NCBI GenBank assembly: GCA_029558535.1
Contig: JAKQEK010000423.1
Location: 33,639-97,638 of the forward strand
Reading direction: 5' to 3'
DNA from: Bacteroidota bacterium
GTDB lineage: Bacteria; Bacteroidota; Bacteroidia; Bacteroidales; ML635J-15
DNA length: 64,000 bases
Below the pieces are notes generated by a model. That model was not told the DNA's origin and made no database searches. It was given only the letters and a program-made list of their open reading frames with translations. Every line of letters starts with the position of its first letter. The first letter of the stretch is position 1. This document shows, in pieces, positions 1 through 8,855 of this stretch. A program made the translations under genes and the position numbers.

Positions 1-370
1 CTCTGATTTTTGCCATAATTATCTTTTATTATTAATTTTTATTTTGTCACTTCAAAAGTAAAAAAAAAAATTAAACTGCAAAATGTTTCTTGGCAGGTTT
101 GCTGTCCAATGTTGAAATAAAAAGTTAAAATAAATAAAAAGTTGTTCGAAAAAGATAAAAAGATTATATTGTAATCTTAATAGTGATTAAAAAGTAATCA
201 ATAGGTAAGTGCCTAAAGTGCCTAGAGTGCCTAAAGTGCCAAAAGTTGAAAGTGGAATTTTATTATTAATTTAAAAGAAGTGCAATGTTGAAACAAAAGA
301 TAGATATTACCGGCAACCCCAAATACTCTAGACACTCTAGGCACTTTAGACACTTCAAGTACTTCCCCCC
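1..370. other. Intergenic region left of the DnaE2-like gene
   Basis: This AT-rich stretch has no convincing complete gene. A minus-strand ATG at 14-16 followed by five open codons (M-A-K-I-R) to the window edge may be the start of a divergent gene, but it is too short to judge. The rest holds an inverted repeat built from AGTGCCTA-like units (listed separately) and a C-run just before the ATG at 371. The dnaE2-like promoter should lie here, but I see no clear TTTG-N19-TAnnTTTG pair. Confidence 0.6.
207..355. repeat. Inverted pair of AGTGCCTA-type tandem repeats
   Basis: The left arm (207-240) is about four tandem copies of an 8-9 nt unit, AAGTGCCTA. The right arm (322-355) is the same kind of array in reverse complement. 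The arms match at about 28 of 34 positions with roughly 80 nt between them, so a long imperfect stem could form. This resembles the short degenerate dispersed repeats common in Bacteroidetes intergenic DNA. I see no other copy in this window. Confidence 0.7.
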
Positions 371-3313
371 ATGTTTCTAAACTGTCATTCATATTACAGC
401 CTTCGTTTCGGGACCTTGTCTCCGAATCAGCTTGCCGAAGGGGCTTTTGCTTCTGATGTGGAAAATATAGCTTTAACTGATGTAAACAATACAGCCGGAA
501 TTCCTGAGTTTTATTTTGCTTGTCGTAAAAATGGAGTTAAACCAATTGCAGGAGTTGATATTCGTAATAAGAATAATTTTCAGATGTTTGTTTTAATTGC
601 AAAGAATAACGAAGGTCTTGCTGAGATTAACAGATATCTTACTGAGATAAACCTGAAAAAGAGGAAAAAAGACGAATTGCCTCAATTTAATAATGTGTAT
701 GTCGTTGTTCCACTTGAAAATGTTCGCAAGTCAGGTTTGTCTGAAAACGAATACATAGGAGTAAGGCCGTCACAGGTGAAATCGTTGTTGAGTTCTCCCT
801 TAAGTTGCCTATTGAACAGAATGGTAATGCTGTATTCTGTCAGTTTTCGTAAATCTGCTGATTTCGACTTGTGCAGACATCTTCGTGCTGTGGATAATAA
901 TATTCTTATCTCACAATTACCCCAAGATATTCATTGCAGTAAAGATGATATTTTTACACATCCAAAATATTTGCGAGATATTTATAGCAGTTATCCTCAA
1001 ATTGTTATAAATACCATTAAACTACTTAATTCATGTAGTCTGGTTTTTGATACTCAGCACAAGAATAAAAAATTGTTCACCGGCAGTGTTGACGAAGATG
1101 TAAAACTTTTGCGAAAGCTCAGCCTGAAAGGATTTGAGAAACGTTACGGACATGCAAACCGTAGAGCTGCCGAAAGAATGAGAAGTGAGCTGAATATAAT
1201 TGAAAAAATGGGGTTTGTTTCGTACTTTTTAATTGCTCATGAGATTGTTAGTTATGCTCAAAATAAAGGCTATTTCTACGTAGGACGTGGGAGCGGGGCA
1301 AACAGCATTGTGGCATATTGTCTTAGAATTACTGATGTTGATCCGATAGAACTGAATTTGTACTTTGAGCGATTCCTTAATCCCAAACGAAGTAGTCCTC
1401 CCGATTTTGATATTGATTTTTCGTGGCGGGACAGAGATGATGTGATTTCATATATCTTCAAACGCTTTGGTTCTGAACATACTGCTTTACTTGGGGCGAT
1501 GAGTACTTTCAAATCCAGGTCTATTCTACGCGAACTCGGTAAAGTGAATGGCTTACCAAAAGAAGAGTTGGATATTTTGGCGAAAAATCCGGCTTCGGTA
1601 AAAGATAAAGATGAGATTCATCGCAAAATAATCGAAATGGCTACGGAACTTTCCGGATTTCCAAATTTGAGAACTATTCACGCCGGAGGAATTTTGATAA
1701 GCGAAAAGCCTGTTTATTATTATGCTGCTTTGGATATGCCACCTAAAGGTTTTCCTACGACTCAATGGGATATGTATGTGGCTGAAGATCTGGGATTTGA
1801 AAAATTTGACATTTTGTCACAGCGAGGCTTGGGACATATCAGAGATTGTGTGGAAATTATTTCAAAAAACCGGAATATAAGTGTTGATATCAGGGACGTT
1901 GCCTCATTTAAAAAAGATAATCAGGTTAATAAATATCTTTCGGCAGGCAATACAATAGGATGCTTTTATATCGAAAGTCCTGCAATGCGTGGTCTGATAA
2001 CAAAACTGGAGTGTCAGGATTATTTAACCTTAGTTGCTGCAAGTTCAATTATTCGTCCCGGTGTGGCAAAGTCGGGAATGATGAAAGAGTATATCGTGAG
2101 GTACAACAATCCAGGGTGTTTCAGGTATTTGCATCCGGTTATGGAAGAACAACTTGGAGAAACTTACGGAGTTATGGTTTATCAGGAGGATGTTCTTAAA
2201 GTTTGCCATCATTATGCTGGAATGGACCTTGCTGATGCAGATGTTCTTCGTCGTGCTATGAGTGGTAAGTTCAGATCGCGGGTAGAATTCGATAAGATAA
2301 AGGATAAATTTTTTGACCTTTGCAGACAAAAAAACCGCCCCGAAGAAATTAGTGCGGAAATATGGAGACAAATAGAATCTTTTGCAGGCTATTCTTTTTC
2401 AAAAGCCCATTCTGCATCTTATGCAGTTGAAAGTTATCAGAGCCTTTATCTTAAAACTTACTATCCGCTTGAATTCATGACTGCGGTTATCAATAATTTT
2501 GGTGGGTTCTATTCAACCTGGGTTTATTTTTATGAAGCAAAACGACTGGGAGCAACAATAAATTTGCCTTGTATTAATAAAAGCGAATATCTTACAAAAA
2601 TAGAAGATCAGAATATTTATATTGGTTTTGTTCACGTATTAGGTCTGGAACAGGCTTTAATAAGCCAGATAGTTTTCGAAAGAAAACTAAATGGTAAATT
2701 TAAAAGTTTTGAGGATTTTATTAATCGTTGCGAAGTGCCCGGTGAGCAACTTAATTTGCTTATCCGTGTTGGAGCGTTAAGATTTACAGGCTTTTCTAAA
2801 TCTGAATTGATGTGGAAATCATGCTTACATCGTACCCCTGAAAACGTAATTTCATATTCTGTACAGAAAAGCCTTTTTAAGTTTGCTGAGCCTGAGTATT
2901 CATTGCCTGAATTGTGCCAGTCTGTAATTGAAGATGCCTGGGATGAAATTGATTTACTGAATTTTCCGGTTAGCATAAACTTTTTTGACTTATTACAAAC
3001 GAAGTACAGAGGAGAGGTGAAGTTTAAGGATATGGTAAAATTTCGTGGTAAACAGGTGAGAATGCTTGGGATTTTTGTTTGTCTGAAATATGTCAGAACA
3101 TCAAACTCACAGATAATGAATTTTATGACATGGATTGATTCTGAAGGCAATTTTTTTGATTCTGTACATTTTCCCGATTCTTTAAAAGAATATCCTTTCC
3201 GTGGATTTGGTGTTTATCTTTTGTTGGGTATTGTTGATGTCGAATTTGGCTATCCTGTTCTGCGTGCACAAAAATTGGCAAAAATGCCTTTTATCGCGGA
3301 TCCGAGGGAGTGA
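371..3313 (+). CDS. DNA polymerase III alpha subunit, DnaE2/ImuC-like
   Basis: This is a C-family DNA polymerase. It starts with a PHP domain (residues about 2-70, HSYYSLRFG and GVKPIAGVDI), followed by the Pol III palm with GRGSGANSIVAYCLR near 310 and PDFDIDF at 344-350. D347 and D349 are the expected metal-binding pair. The KAHSASYAVESY fingers motif is also present, and a helix-hairpin-helix/OB-like C-terminus follows. At 980 aa it is clearly shorter than replicative DnaE1 (about 1160 aa or more) and fits the error-prone DnaE2/ImuC group used in mutagenic repair. An ImuB/ImuA partner would be expected nearby but none is visible here; it may lie left of the window. A second replicative DnaE elsewhere in the genome is assumed, not seen. 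Confidence 0.88.
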   Translation: MFLNCHSYYSLRFGTLSPNQLAEGAFASDVENIALTDVNNTAGIPEFYFACRKNGVKPIAGVDIRNKNNFQMFVLIAKNNEGLAEINRYLTEINLKKRKKDELPQFNNVYVVVPLENVRKSGLSENEYIGVRPSQVKSLLSSPLSCLLNRMVMLYSVSFRKSADFDLCRHLRAVDNNILISQLPQDIHCSKDDIFTHPKYLRDIYSSYPQIVINTIKLLNSCSLVFDTQHKNKKLFTGSVDEDVKLLRKLSLKGFEKRYGHANRRAAERMRSELNIIEKMGFVSYFLIAHEIVSYAQNKGYFYVGRGSGANSIVAYCLRITDVDPIELNLYFERFLNPKRSSPPDFDIDFSWRDRDDVISYIFKRFGSEHTALLGAMSTFKSRSILRELGKVNGLPKEELDILAKNPASVKDKDEIHRKIIEMATELSGFPNLRTIHAGGILISEKPVYYYAALDMPPKGFPTTQWDMYVAEDLGFEKFDILSQRGLGHIRDCVEIISKNRNISVDIRDVASFKKDNQVNKYLSAGNTIGCFYIESPAMRGLITKLECQDYLTLVAASSIIRPGVAKSGMMKEYIVRYNNPGCFRYLHPVMEEQLGETYGVMVYQEDVLKVCHHYAGMDLADADVLRRAMSGKFRSRVEFDKIKDKFFDLCRQKNRPEEISAEIWRQIESFAGYSFSKAHSASYAVESYQSLYLKTYYPLEFMTAVINNFGGFYSTWVYFYEAKRLGATINLPCINKSEYLTKIEDQNIYIGFVHVLGLEQALISQIVFERKLNGKFKSFEDFINRCEVPGEQLNLLIRVGALRFTGFSKSELMWKSCLHRTPENVISYSVQKSLFKFAEPEYSLPELCQSVIEDAWDEIDLLNFPVSINFFDLLQTKYRGEVKFKDMVKFRGKQVRMLGIFVCLKYVRTSNSQIMNFMTWIDSEGNFFDSVHFPDSLKEYPFRGFGVYLLLGIVDVEFGYPVLRAQKLAKMPFIADPRE

Positions 3314-3382
3314 TTTCCTGCACTGTCAGGTCTATGTAGGTCAGCATGTAGTGGAACCTGACATTGTACAGGAGGGCTATAA

Positions 3383-4237
3383 TTATTTAAGGAGTTTCCA
3401 ACTTAGGAATTTTCCTAAACCGAACATGTCTGGGAATATAGTGGAATGGTTTATTCCAATTTTATTCAATTCATTAAGAATGCTATTTTTATTTGTATAT
3501 GGAATTGTCCACTTGACGATTCTGAAAATTGCATTTGAGTCATTTTTGTTGATTGTAGCATTGTCTGAGAAAAATTCTTCAAGTGGGATATTAAGCTGGT
3601 CTTTTGGGAAACAACAGAAAACACTATTCTGAGATTTTATTCTTTTGTCAAATTCTGGAGGGACAACAAATACATGCTTGCCTAAATCATAAGGTGACTT
3701 TTTATTTTTACTGTTTGAGAGTAAATTATAGGCAGCAATATTGTAATCACTTTTGTTGTAATCAAATTCTGCTGGCTCAACATCCTGAGCTTTAATCGAA
3801 ACAGCGTATAAAACTCCATCCTCTTCAATTTTCAAATCTTCGCAAGCAAAGAACAATGCAGTTAATGGATTACGAGTAAAATCTAACAGATTCGTTGGAA
3901 CCCCATAATGCTGAGCAATAAAAAGCTCACGCCATTCTTTGTTTTGTTGATTTACATCGTGTAAATCATACCCATAAGCTGGTAATCGTAAATTGAGGTA
4001 TTGGCGAAGTTTTTCAATGCGATCATTAATTGTATCTGGATCTATTTGTTTGTCAGAAGACGATTCACATAGAGTCGTGTTCTTTGAGCTATTATCATTG
4101 GTTCTACTTATTTTTGGTATTAATTCGAAACATTTGTTGGACATTCCTCTAAAAACAAATCTATTTCCATCGATTGGGTCAGTATTTTTGGGTTCAATAT
4201 TCCAACTTATTAATTCAGTGATATTATTAATCTCCAT
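3383..4237 (-). CDS. FRG domain-containing protein
   Basis: A 284-aa soluble protein with the FRG signature: FRGM at residues 29-32 and QHYGVPTNLLDFT at 109-121, followed by a hydrophobic helix (PLTALFFACE). The FRG domain is widespread and its molecular role is poorly known; it occurs alone or fused in many mobile and accessory proteins. The rest of the protein (about 140-284) has no motif I recognise. It is convergent with the polymerase gene (69 nt gap) and does not form a tight operon with the next gene. It looks like an accessory gene inserted between core genes. No function is assigned. Confidence 0.8.
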   Translation of the reverse strand: MEINNITELISWNIEPKNTDPIDGNRFVFRGMSNKCFELIPKISRTNDNSSKNTTLCESSSDKQIDPDTINDRIEKLRQYLNLRLPAYGYDLHDVNQQNKEWRELFIAQHYGVPTNLLDFTRNPLTALFFACEDLKIEEDGVLYAVSIKAQDVEPAEFDYNKSDYNIAAYNLLSNSKNKKSPYDLGKHVFVVPPEFDKRIKSQNSVFCCFPKDQLNIPLEEFFSDNATINKNDSNAIFRIVKWTIPYTNKNSILNELNKIGINHSTIFPDMFGLGKFLSWKLLK

Positions 4238-4314
4238 AGTTCACTTATTTGTTATGTTTTAAAGAAGTATGACTTTTGAAATTTGTTTACGAAGTAAAGT
4301 TATAAATTCTTTGG

Positions 4315-5253
4315 TTAAAACAATAGTTTTTTTATCACACTATATTCCTCCACAATCTCTCTCACAATTTCCCCTGCTGTTTCAATTTTATTTATCAATG
4401 CAGCTACTTGTCCAATTTCTAGCTCTCCGTTTTCGGTATCGCCTTCGAACATTCCCTGGCGTGAGCGACCAGTACCCAATAATTCAAGGAGTTCTTCCTT
4501 TGAGGCACATTCTTTTTCTTTTTGTTGTATTTGTTCAAAGAATTTATTCTTGAGCAATCTTACAGCAATTAAATCTTTGAGCGTCAGAAAAGTATCACCG
4601 TCACCACTCTCAATTATCTTATTTTTAAATAGTTCGTGTGCCGAAGATTCTTTTGACGCAGCGAATCTCGAACCTATCTGAACACCTTCGGCACCAAGAC
4701 AAAATGCTGCAGCCATGGCTTTACCTGAGGCTATTCCACCTGCTGCAATAACGGGAATGCTTACGGACTTTGTAATCATCGGAATTAAAACCATAGTAGT
4801 AGTTTCTTCTTTTCCATTATGACCTCCCGCTTCGAATCCTTCGGCTACAATAGCATCTACACCTGAAGCTTCACATTTTTGAGCCGATTTTGTATTCGCA
4901 ACAACATGAGCAACTTTAATTACATGGGATTTAAGAAGCTCTGTATATTTTGCCGGGTTTCCTGCTGAAGTGAAAACAACCGGAACTTTCTCATCAATTA
5001 CAATTTTTATAAATTCATCAGCATGATTGAAAATCAGTGGAATGTTAACGCCAAATGGTTTATCAGTGGCAACACGGCACTTGCGGATATGCTCAGTTAA
5101 CAAATCAGAATCCATTGATCCCGAACCAATTAAACCCAGCCCGCCGGCATTGCTTACTGCTGATGCAAGTCTCCATCCGCTGCACCAAATCATTCCACCC
5201 TGAATTATCGGATATTTGATATTAAAAATTTGAGTGATTCTGTTCATTTGCAA
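4315..5253 (-). CDS. FMN-dependent nitronate monooxygenase / FabK-like enoyl-ACP reductase
   Basis: A 312-aa TIM-barrel flavoprotein of the 2-nitropropane dioxygenase/FabK superfamily. It has the N-terminal YPIIQGGM strand, the EGFEAGGHNG motif carrying the conserved histidine, and the FMN phosphate-binding AAGGIASG and GSRFAAS turns. Length and motifs fit either nitronate monooxygenase or the enoyl-ACP reductase FabK. It lies just downstream of the thiolase gene but is separated from it by a strong terminator at 5260-5289, so it is probably transcribed alone. FabK in fatty-acid synthesis and NMO in detoxification are both possible; sequence alone does not decide. Confidence 0.82.
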   Translation of the reverse strand: MQMNRITQIFNIKYPIIQGGMIWCSGWRLASAVSNAGGLGLIGSGSMDSDLLTEHIRKCRVATDKPFGVNIPLIFNHADEFIKIVIDEKVPVVFTSAGNPAKYTELLKSHVIKVAHVVANTKSAQKCEASGVDAIVAEGFEAGGHNGKEETTTMVLIPMITKSVSIPVIAAGGIASGKAMAAAFCLGAEGVQIGSRFAASKESSAHELFKNKIIESGDGDTFLTLKDLIAVRLLKNKFFEQIQQKEKECASKEELLELLGTGRSRQGMFEGDTENGELEIGQVAALINKIETAGEIVREIVEEYSVIKKLLF

Positions 5254-5259
5254 TAAGTT

Positions 5260-5289
5260 AAAAAAAACGGGAGTTTATTTAACTCCCGC
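5260..5289 (-). terminator. Rho-independent terminator of the beta-oxidation unit
   Basis: Perfect 8-bp arms CGGGAGTT (5268-5275) and AACTCCCG (5281-5288) with a 5-nt loop. On the minus strand they are followed by an uninterrupted T run. It sits 20 nt after the thiolase stop codon and closes the thiolase transcription unit before the FabK-like gene. Confidence 0.88.
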
Positions 5290-5308
5290 TATATAATTAA
5301 ATTAGAAA

Positions 5309-6547
5309 TTAGTTCTTTTTGTAAACTATCGAAACAAGAGTTTTGTCATCTCCACCCATGTTGATAGTAAGACCATAAGGTTTATTTGCGGGTATGTTGA
5401 TTTGAGCTTCACCAGCTTTTCCTGTGAGTTGCTCCCACATGGTTACTGCCTGGTGCACTCCTGTGCCTCCTGTCGGATGTCCCCAGCCAACCAGACCACC
5501 TGTCGTATTTACAGGTAGTTTTCCGTTACGTGCAGTATGCCCTTCAGCAACAAATTGAGCCCCTTTGCCATATTCCGCAACACCAACAGCCTCGAGTGCC
5601 ATAATGCCGGCAATAGTGAAGCAGTCGTGTAATTCAATTGTGGCTAAATCGTCTTTAGTTATTTTTGCCATATCTAAAGCTTTTTTAACAGCAATTGCCG
5701 TGGCATCAAGTTTTGTGAGATCAGCAGGTCCCTGTGTAATGTTATTCTCTGCCATTCCCAAACCAATTACTTCCACGGCATCTTTAACTGCAATACCACA
5801 TCTCTTTAATCCTTCTTCTGACATAATAGCAATTCCTGAAGCTCCATCAGAAACTTTTGAGCAATCAAATACATTAAGATTATCAACAAATGATTTGCCA
5901 TTTGGCTTTGTCATTCCCGTAGCCATAAGATCAGAATTTGTGTTGTGATATTCCTGAGCAGTTGGACATAACCGTGCATTTTCAACAGCATTTTTATACC
6001 AGGTTGCCATTGCCTGACGGGTATAATCATATCCGAATTTTTCGTAATATTTTCCGGCTCTGTCACTGAATTTTCCCGGAAAGAAATGAGCGTGTCCATC
6101 TTTTCGTTCTTTAGCCCAACCTGCTGCAGCCAAAATGTCAGCACCATAAACAGCTTTAACAGTGTTTTGTACTTCAATTCCAATTACCAAAACGACTTCG
6201 GCAGTTTCCGCTAATACGGATTTAATGCCTGTAGCCAATGCGAGAGCTCCTGACGCACATGCACCTTCTGTTCTAATTGCCGGTTTATATCTCAGCCCCT
6301 CGTCAATCATTGGGAAAAATCCTTCCAGGTTTCCCTGTCTGTTATATCGAGCAGCAATGAAGTTTCCAACTACACATTCATCAACATTTTGTGCCCCGCC
6401 AATTTGTTGTAGTACTGCCTGACCGGCTTCTTTCATATATTCTTCAATGCCCGGACGTGCTTTTTTGGGATTAAACTCTTTTCTGCCGCTACCCATAGAG
6501 ATTGTGTTGTAGCCGGCTACCATATATATTTTTCTTCTAAGTTGCAT
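5309..6547 (-). CDS. Thiolase, SCP2/acetyl-CoA acetyltransferase-like
   Basis: A 412-aa thiolase-fold enzyme. The nucleophilic cysteine is C97 in EGACASGALAL, and the catalytic histidine lies in GWGHPTGGTG near residue 357. The usual bacterial C-terminal CxGGG motif is replaced by INMGGDDK, as in the SCP2-type/archaeal thiolase-domain group rather than the classic AtoB/FadA group. It should catalyse the last, CoA-dependent cleavage of 3-ketoacyl-CoA in beta-oxidation, or the reverse condensation. Its gene follows the hydroxyacyl-CoA dehydrogenase gene by 17 nt, so the two are almost certainly cotranscribed. Direction and chain length cannot be read from sequence. Confidence 0.88.
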   Translation of the reverse strand: MQLRRKIYMVAGYNTISMGSGRKEFNPKKARPGIEEYMKEAGQAVLQQIGGAQNVDECVVGNFIAARYNRQGNLEGFFPMIDEGLRYKPAIRTEGACASGALALATGIKSVLAETAEVVLVIGIEVQNTVKAVYGADILAAAGWAKERKDGHAHFFPGKFSDRAGKYYEKFGYDYTRQAMATWYKNAVENARLCPTAQEYHNTNSDLMATGMTKPNGKSFVDNLNVFDCSKVSDGASGIAIMSEEGLKRCGIAVKDAVEVIGLGMAENNITQGPADLTKLDATAIAVKKALDMAKITKDDLATIELHDCFTIAGIMALEAVGVAEYGKGAQFVAEGHTARNGKLPVNTTGGLVGWGHPTGGTGVHQAVTMWEQLTGKAGEAQINIPANKPYGLTINMGGDDKTLVSIVYKKN

Positions 6548-6564
6548 AATCGTTTCTCCTTTAA

Positions 6565-7902
6565 TTAGTTTATAAAATCGTTAATTGGGCCATAAGCATG
6601 AAAGAATCCTGTAAGCAAAACAGTGTTAACATCTTCTGCTGTATAGGCTACTTTGTCGGTTACTAGTTTTTCACCGATTTGCTTGGATTTTTTCATGTAA
6701 TTCAATGCCAATTCAGCTCCTAAAGTTTTTTGTGATTTCATCGCATCAAAATACTTTGAAAGAACGTTGTTTTTATCTTTATTTCCAACTACAGCTTTCC
6801 AAGGCAAGTGTCCTTCAGGTAAAGATCCAAGAGTTTGGTCACATTTGGTTGAAATGTCTTCAACTTTCACATATTCCTTTTTATCTATATCATAAATTCC
6901 AGCAATTTTGCCCTTTTCATATTTTAAGAAACCATCTTTCTGCGAACCATCGTGGTTTTGTCCGCCTTTTACATTTATTTCCATCATTTTGTCTAATAAC
7001 GGACTATGAATTGTTTCATCAGTTACGTATGGTCGCATAACTTTCATTATAAACTGACAGACGTCTATTCCTACATAATCAATGAGCTGGAAAATACCCA
7101 TTGGACGAATCATGAAGTCTTGAGAAACTTTGTTAACACAATATACGGCTTCAGCAAAACTCATGTCTTTTCTCAGGCTTTCCATTGTTGTCATGCCGTA
7201 AATAGCATCTCTCATGAAGTGACCATTTCCGATAAAACCTGCCTTGTCGTATGAAGGAACTTCAATTTTACGCATGTTTTTAATCAAAATACTAACAAAT
7301 TCCGATAATTCGGGTTTTGATTCATCGCATTTTATAACTTCAACGAGTTTTTGAACTGCAGGAGGATTGTAAAAGTGAACGCCTAAAATTCTTCCTGAAA
7401 GATTAGCTTCTTTGTTGAGATGACCTATTGGAATAGAAGATGTATTCGTGAAAAACCAAGGTTCAACCTTAGAGTTTAAGTTAATCTGTGAAAACATTTT
7501 AACTTTTAATTCGGGATTTTCACTGGCTGCCTCAAAAACGATATGAGATTCATAAGCTGACTCCAAAGTAGTAACAGGTCTTATTATATTCATTACATCT
7601 TTTACATATTGTGCAATGATTTCTGTATTATCAATCAGGTCTGCTCTGTCTTTGTATATTGAACGCAAAGCATTTATTTTTCTTTCAGCTTGTTTTACAA
7701 GTTGATCCTGAATGTACATCATAAGTCCCGATAAAGCTTTTTGCGAAATATCAAGAGCATATAAAACATAATGTTTGTCTTTGTTTTCAGGTTTTTTGCT
7801 AATGTCGTACATCTCCATTGATGTTAGCAATAGAATACCGCTTCCCATTTTTCCGGCGGCACCTAGTACGGTAACGTTTTCAAATTTGTTGTCGTAATTC
7901 AT
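6565..7902 (-). CDS. 3-hydroxyacyl-CoA dehydrogenase family protein
   Basis: A 445-aa NAD-dependent dehydrogenase. The Rossmann loop GAAGKMGSG is at 14-22 and the catalytic histidine H176 lies in GVHFYNPPAVQKLVEV. An insert near residues 30-60 and an extended C-terminal helical region make it about 130 aa longer than the common 285-315 aa enzyme. The usual PGFIxNR motif is changed to AGFIGNGH, keeping the asparagine. It should oxidise L-3-hydroxyacyl-CoA to 3-ketoacyl-CoA. It lies between the enoyl-CoA hydratase gene (60 nt) and the thiolase gene (17 nt) on the same strand. The long variant may be specialised in chain length or partner. Confidence 0.88.
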   Translation of the reverse strand: MNYDNKFENVTVLGAAGKMGSGILLLTSMEMYDISKKPENKDKHYVLYALDISQKALSGLMMYIQDQLVKQAERKINALRSIYKDRADLIDNTEIIAQYVKDVMNIIRPVTTLESAYESHIVFEAASENPELKVKMFSQINLNSKVEPWFFTNTSSIPIGHLNKEANLSGRILGVHFYNPPAVQKLVEVIKCDESKPELSEFVSILIKNMRKIEVPSYDKAGFIGNGHFMRDAIYGMTTMESLRKDMSFAEAVYCVNKVSQDFMIRPMGIFQLIDYVGIDVCQFIMKVMRPYVTDETIHSPLLDKMMEINVKGGQNHDGSQKDGFLKYEKGKIAGIYDIDKKEYVKVEDISTKCDQTLGSLPEGHLPWKAVVGNKDKNNVLSKYFDAMKSQKTLGAELALNYMKKSKQIGEKLVTDKVAYTAEDVNTVLLTGFFHAYGPINDFIN

Positions 7903-7962
7903 AATTATTTATTTATTGTTTTTGTTTTATTGTTTTTATAACTCAATTATTATTTGCTAATT

Positions 7963-8733
7963 CTACCAATTAGGTTTACGTTTTTCGAGAAAAGCTTGCA
8001 TCCCTTCATTTGATTCGCCATTTTTAAACAAGGATCCAAATTCTTTTATTTCAAGTTTTGAAGCTTCATTAAAATTCATGAAGTATCCTTTAACAGTTAC
8101 TTCTTTAGCTTTTTGTACTGCTATTTTCCCTTTCGAAGCAATTTTTGAAGCAATTTTACGGGCTTCATCCATCAATTCTTCCGGCGAAGTCACTTTTTGT
8201 ACAAGACCTAAACGTAAAGCTTCGTTGGCATCAATCATATCAGCGGTAAGTAAAAGATGAAGAGCATTTGATAAACCGATAATCCTTGATAAACGCTGTG
8301 TTCCACAATAACCGGGTATCAATCCCAAATTGACTTCAGGTTGTCCGAATTTTGCAAATGTATTAGCAATCCTTATATCGCATGCCATTGCAAATTCGCA
8401 ACCTCCTCCAAGAGCAAAACCATTGATAGCAGCAATAACAGGGACTCTTAAATTTGCAATTCTGTTAAATGTGTCATGACCGGTTTTTGCAAATATCTCT
8501 GCTTGTTGTGGATTCATATCAGACATCTCAGCAATGTCCGCTCCGGCAACGAAAGCTTTACCATTTCCGGTAATAATGATACTTCGAATGCTATCATTTT
8601 TCTCAATTTCATCTAATACAGCATTTAATTCTTTAAAAACTGTAGAGTTTAATGCATTTAATGATTGAGGACGATTAATTGTAATATCTGCCCTGTTTTC
8701 AGTTATCTGAAATTCTAATGTTGTTAATTCCAT
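7963..8733 (-). CDS. Enoyl-CoA hydratase / crotonase
   Basis: A crotonase-fold protein of about 256 aa. It carries the oxyanion-hole strand AFVAGADIAEM and the FALGGGCEFAMACDIRIA helix with its catalytic glutamate, followed by GQPEVNLGLIPGYCGTQRL with the second glutamate. These are full hydratase hallmarks. I place the start at the ATG at 8731-8733 (MELTTLEF), which matches family N-termini; an in-frame ATG at 8754 would add seven unlikely residues. It hydrates trans-2-enoyl-CoA to 3-hydroxyacyl-CoA and stands directly before the hydroxyacyl-CoA dehydrogenase gene in the same unit. Confidence 0.92.
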   Translation of the reverse strand: MELTTLEFQITENRADITINRPQSLNALNSTVFKELNAVLDEIEKNDSIRSIIITGNGKAFVAGADIAEMSDMNPQQAEIFAKTGHDTFNRIANLRVPVIAAINGFALGGGCEFAMACDIRIANTFAKFGQPEVNLGLIPGYCGTQRLSRIIGLSNALHLLLTADMIDANEALRLGLVQKVTSPEELMDEARKIASKIASKGKIAVQKAKEVTVKGYFMNFNEASKLEIKEFGSLFKNGESNEGMQAFLEKRKPNW

Positions 8734-8855
8734 AATTTTGTTTTTGACGAACAAACAAAATTAATAAAATAATTATAACGACAAAAGAAGTGTTAATAAA
8801 ATGAGTAAATCTTCGAAAATTTAAATCAACAATATTTAGTTTAAAGAAATATATC

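Noticed and set aside
2632..3150. 172-aa minus-strand frame inside the polymerase gene
   Set aside because: Antisense shadow of a clear coding region.
3201..3632. 143-aa open frame after the polymerase gene
   Set aside because: It starts inside the polymerase gene and runs antisense through the FRG gene; no family features.
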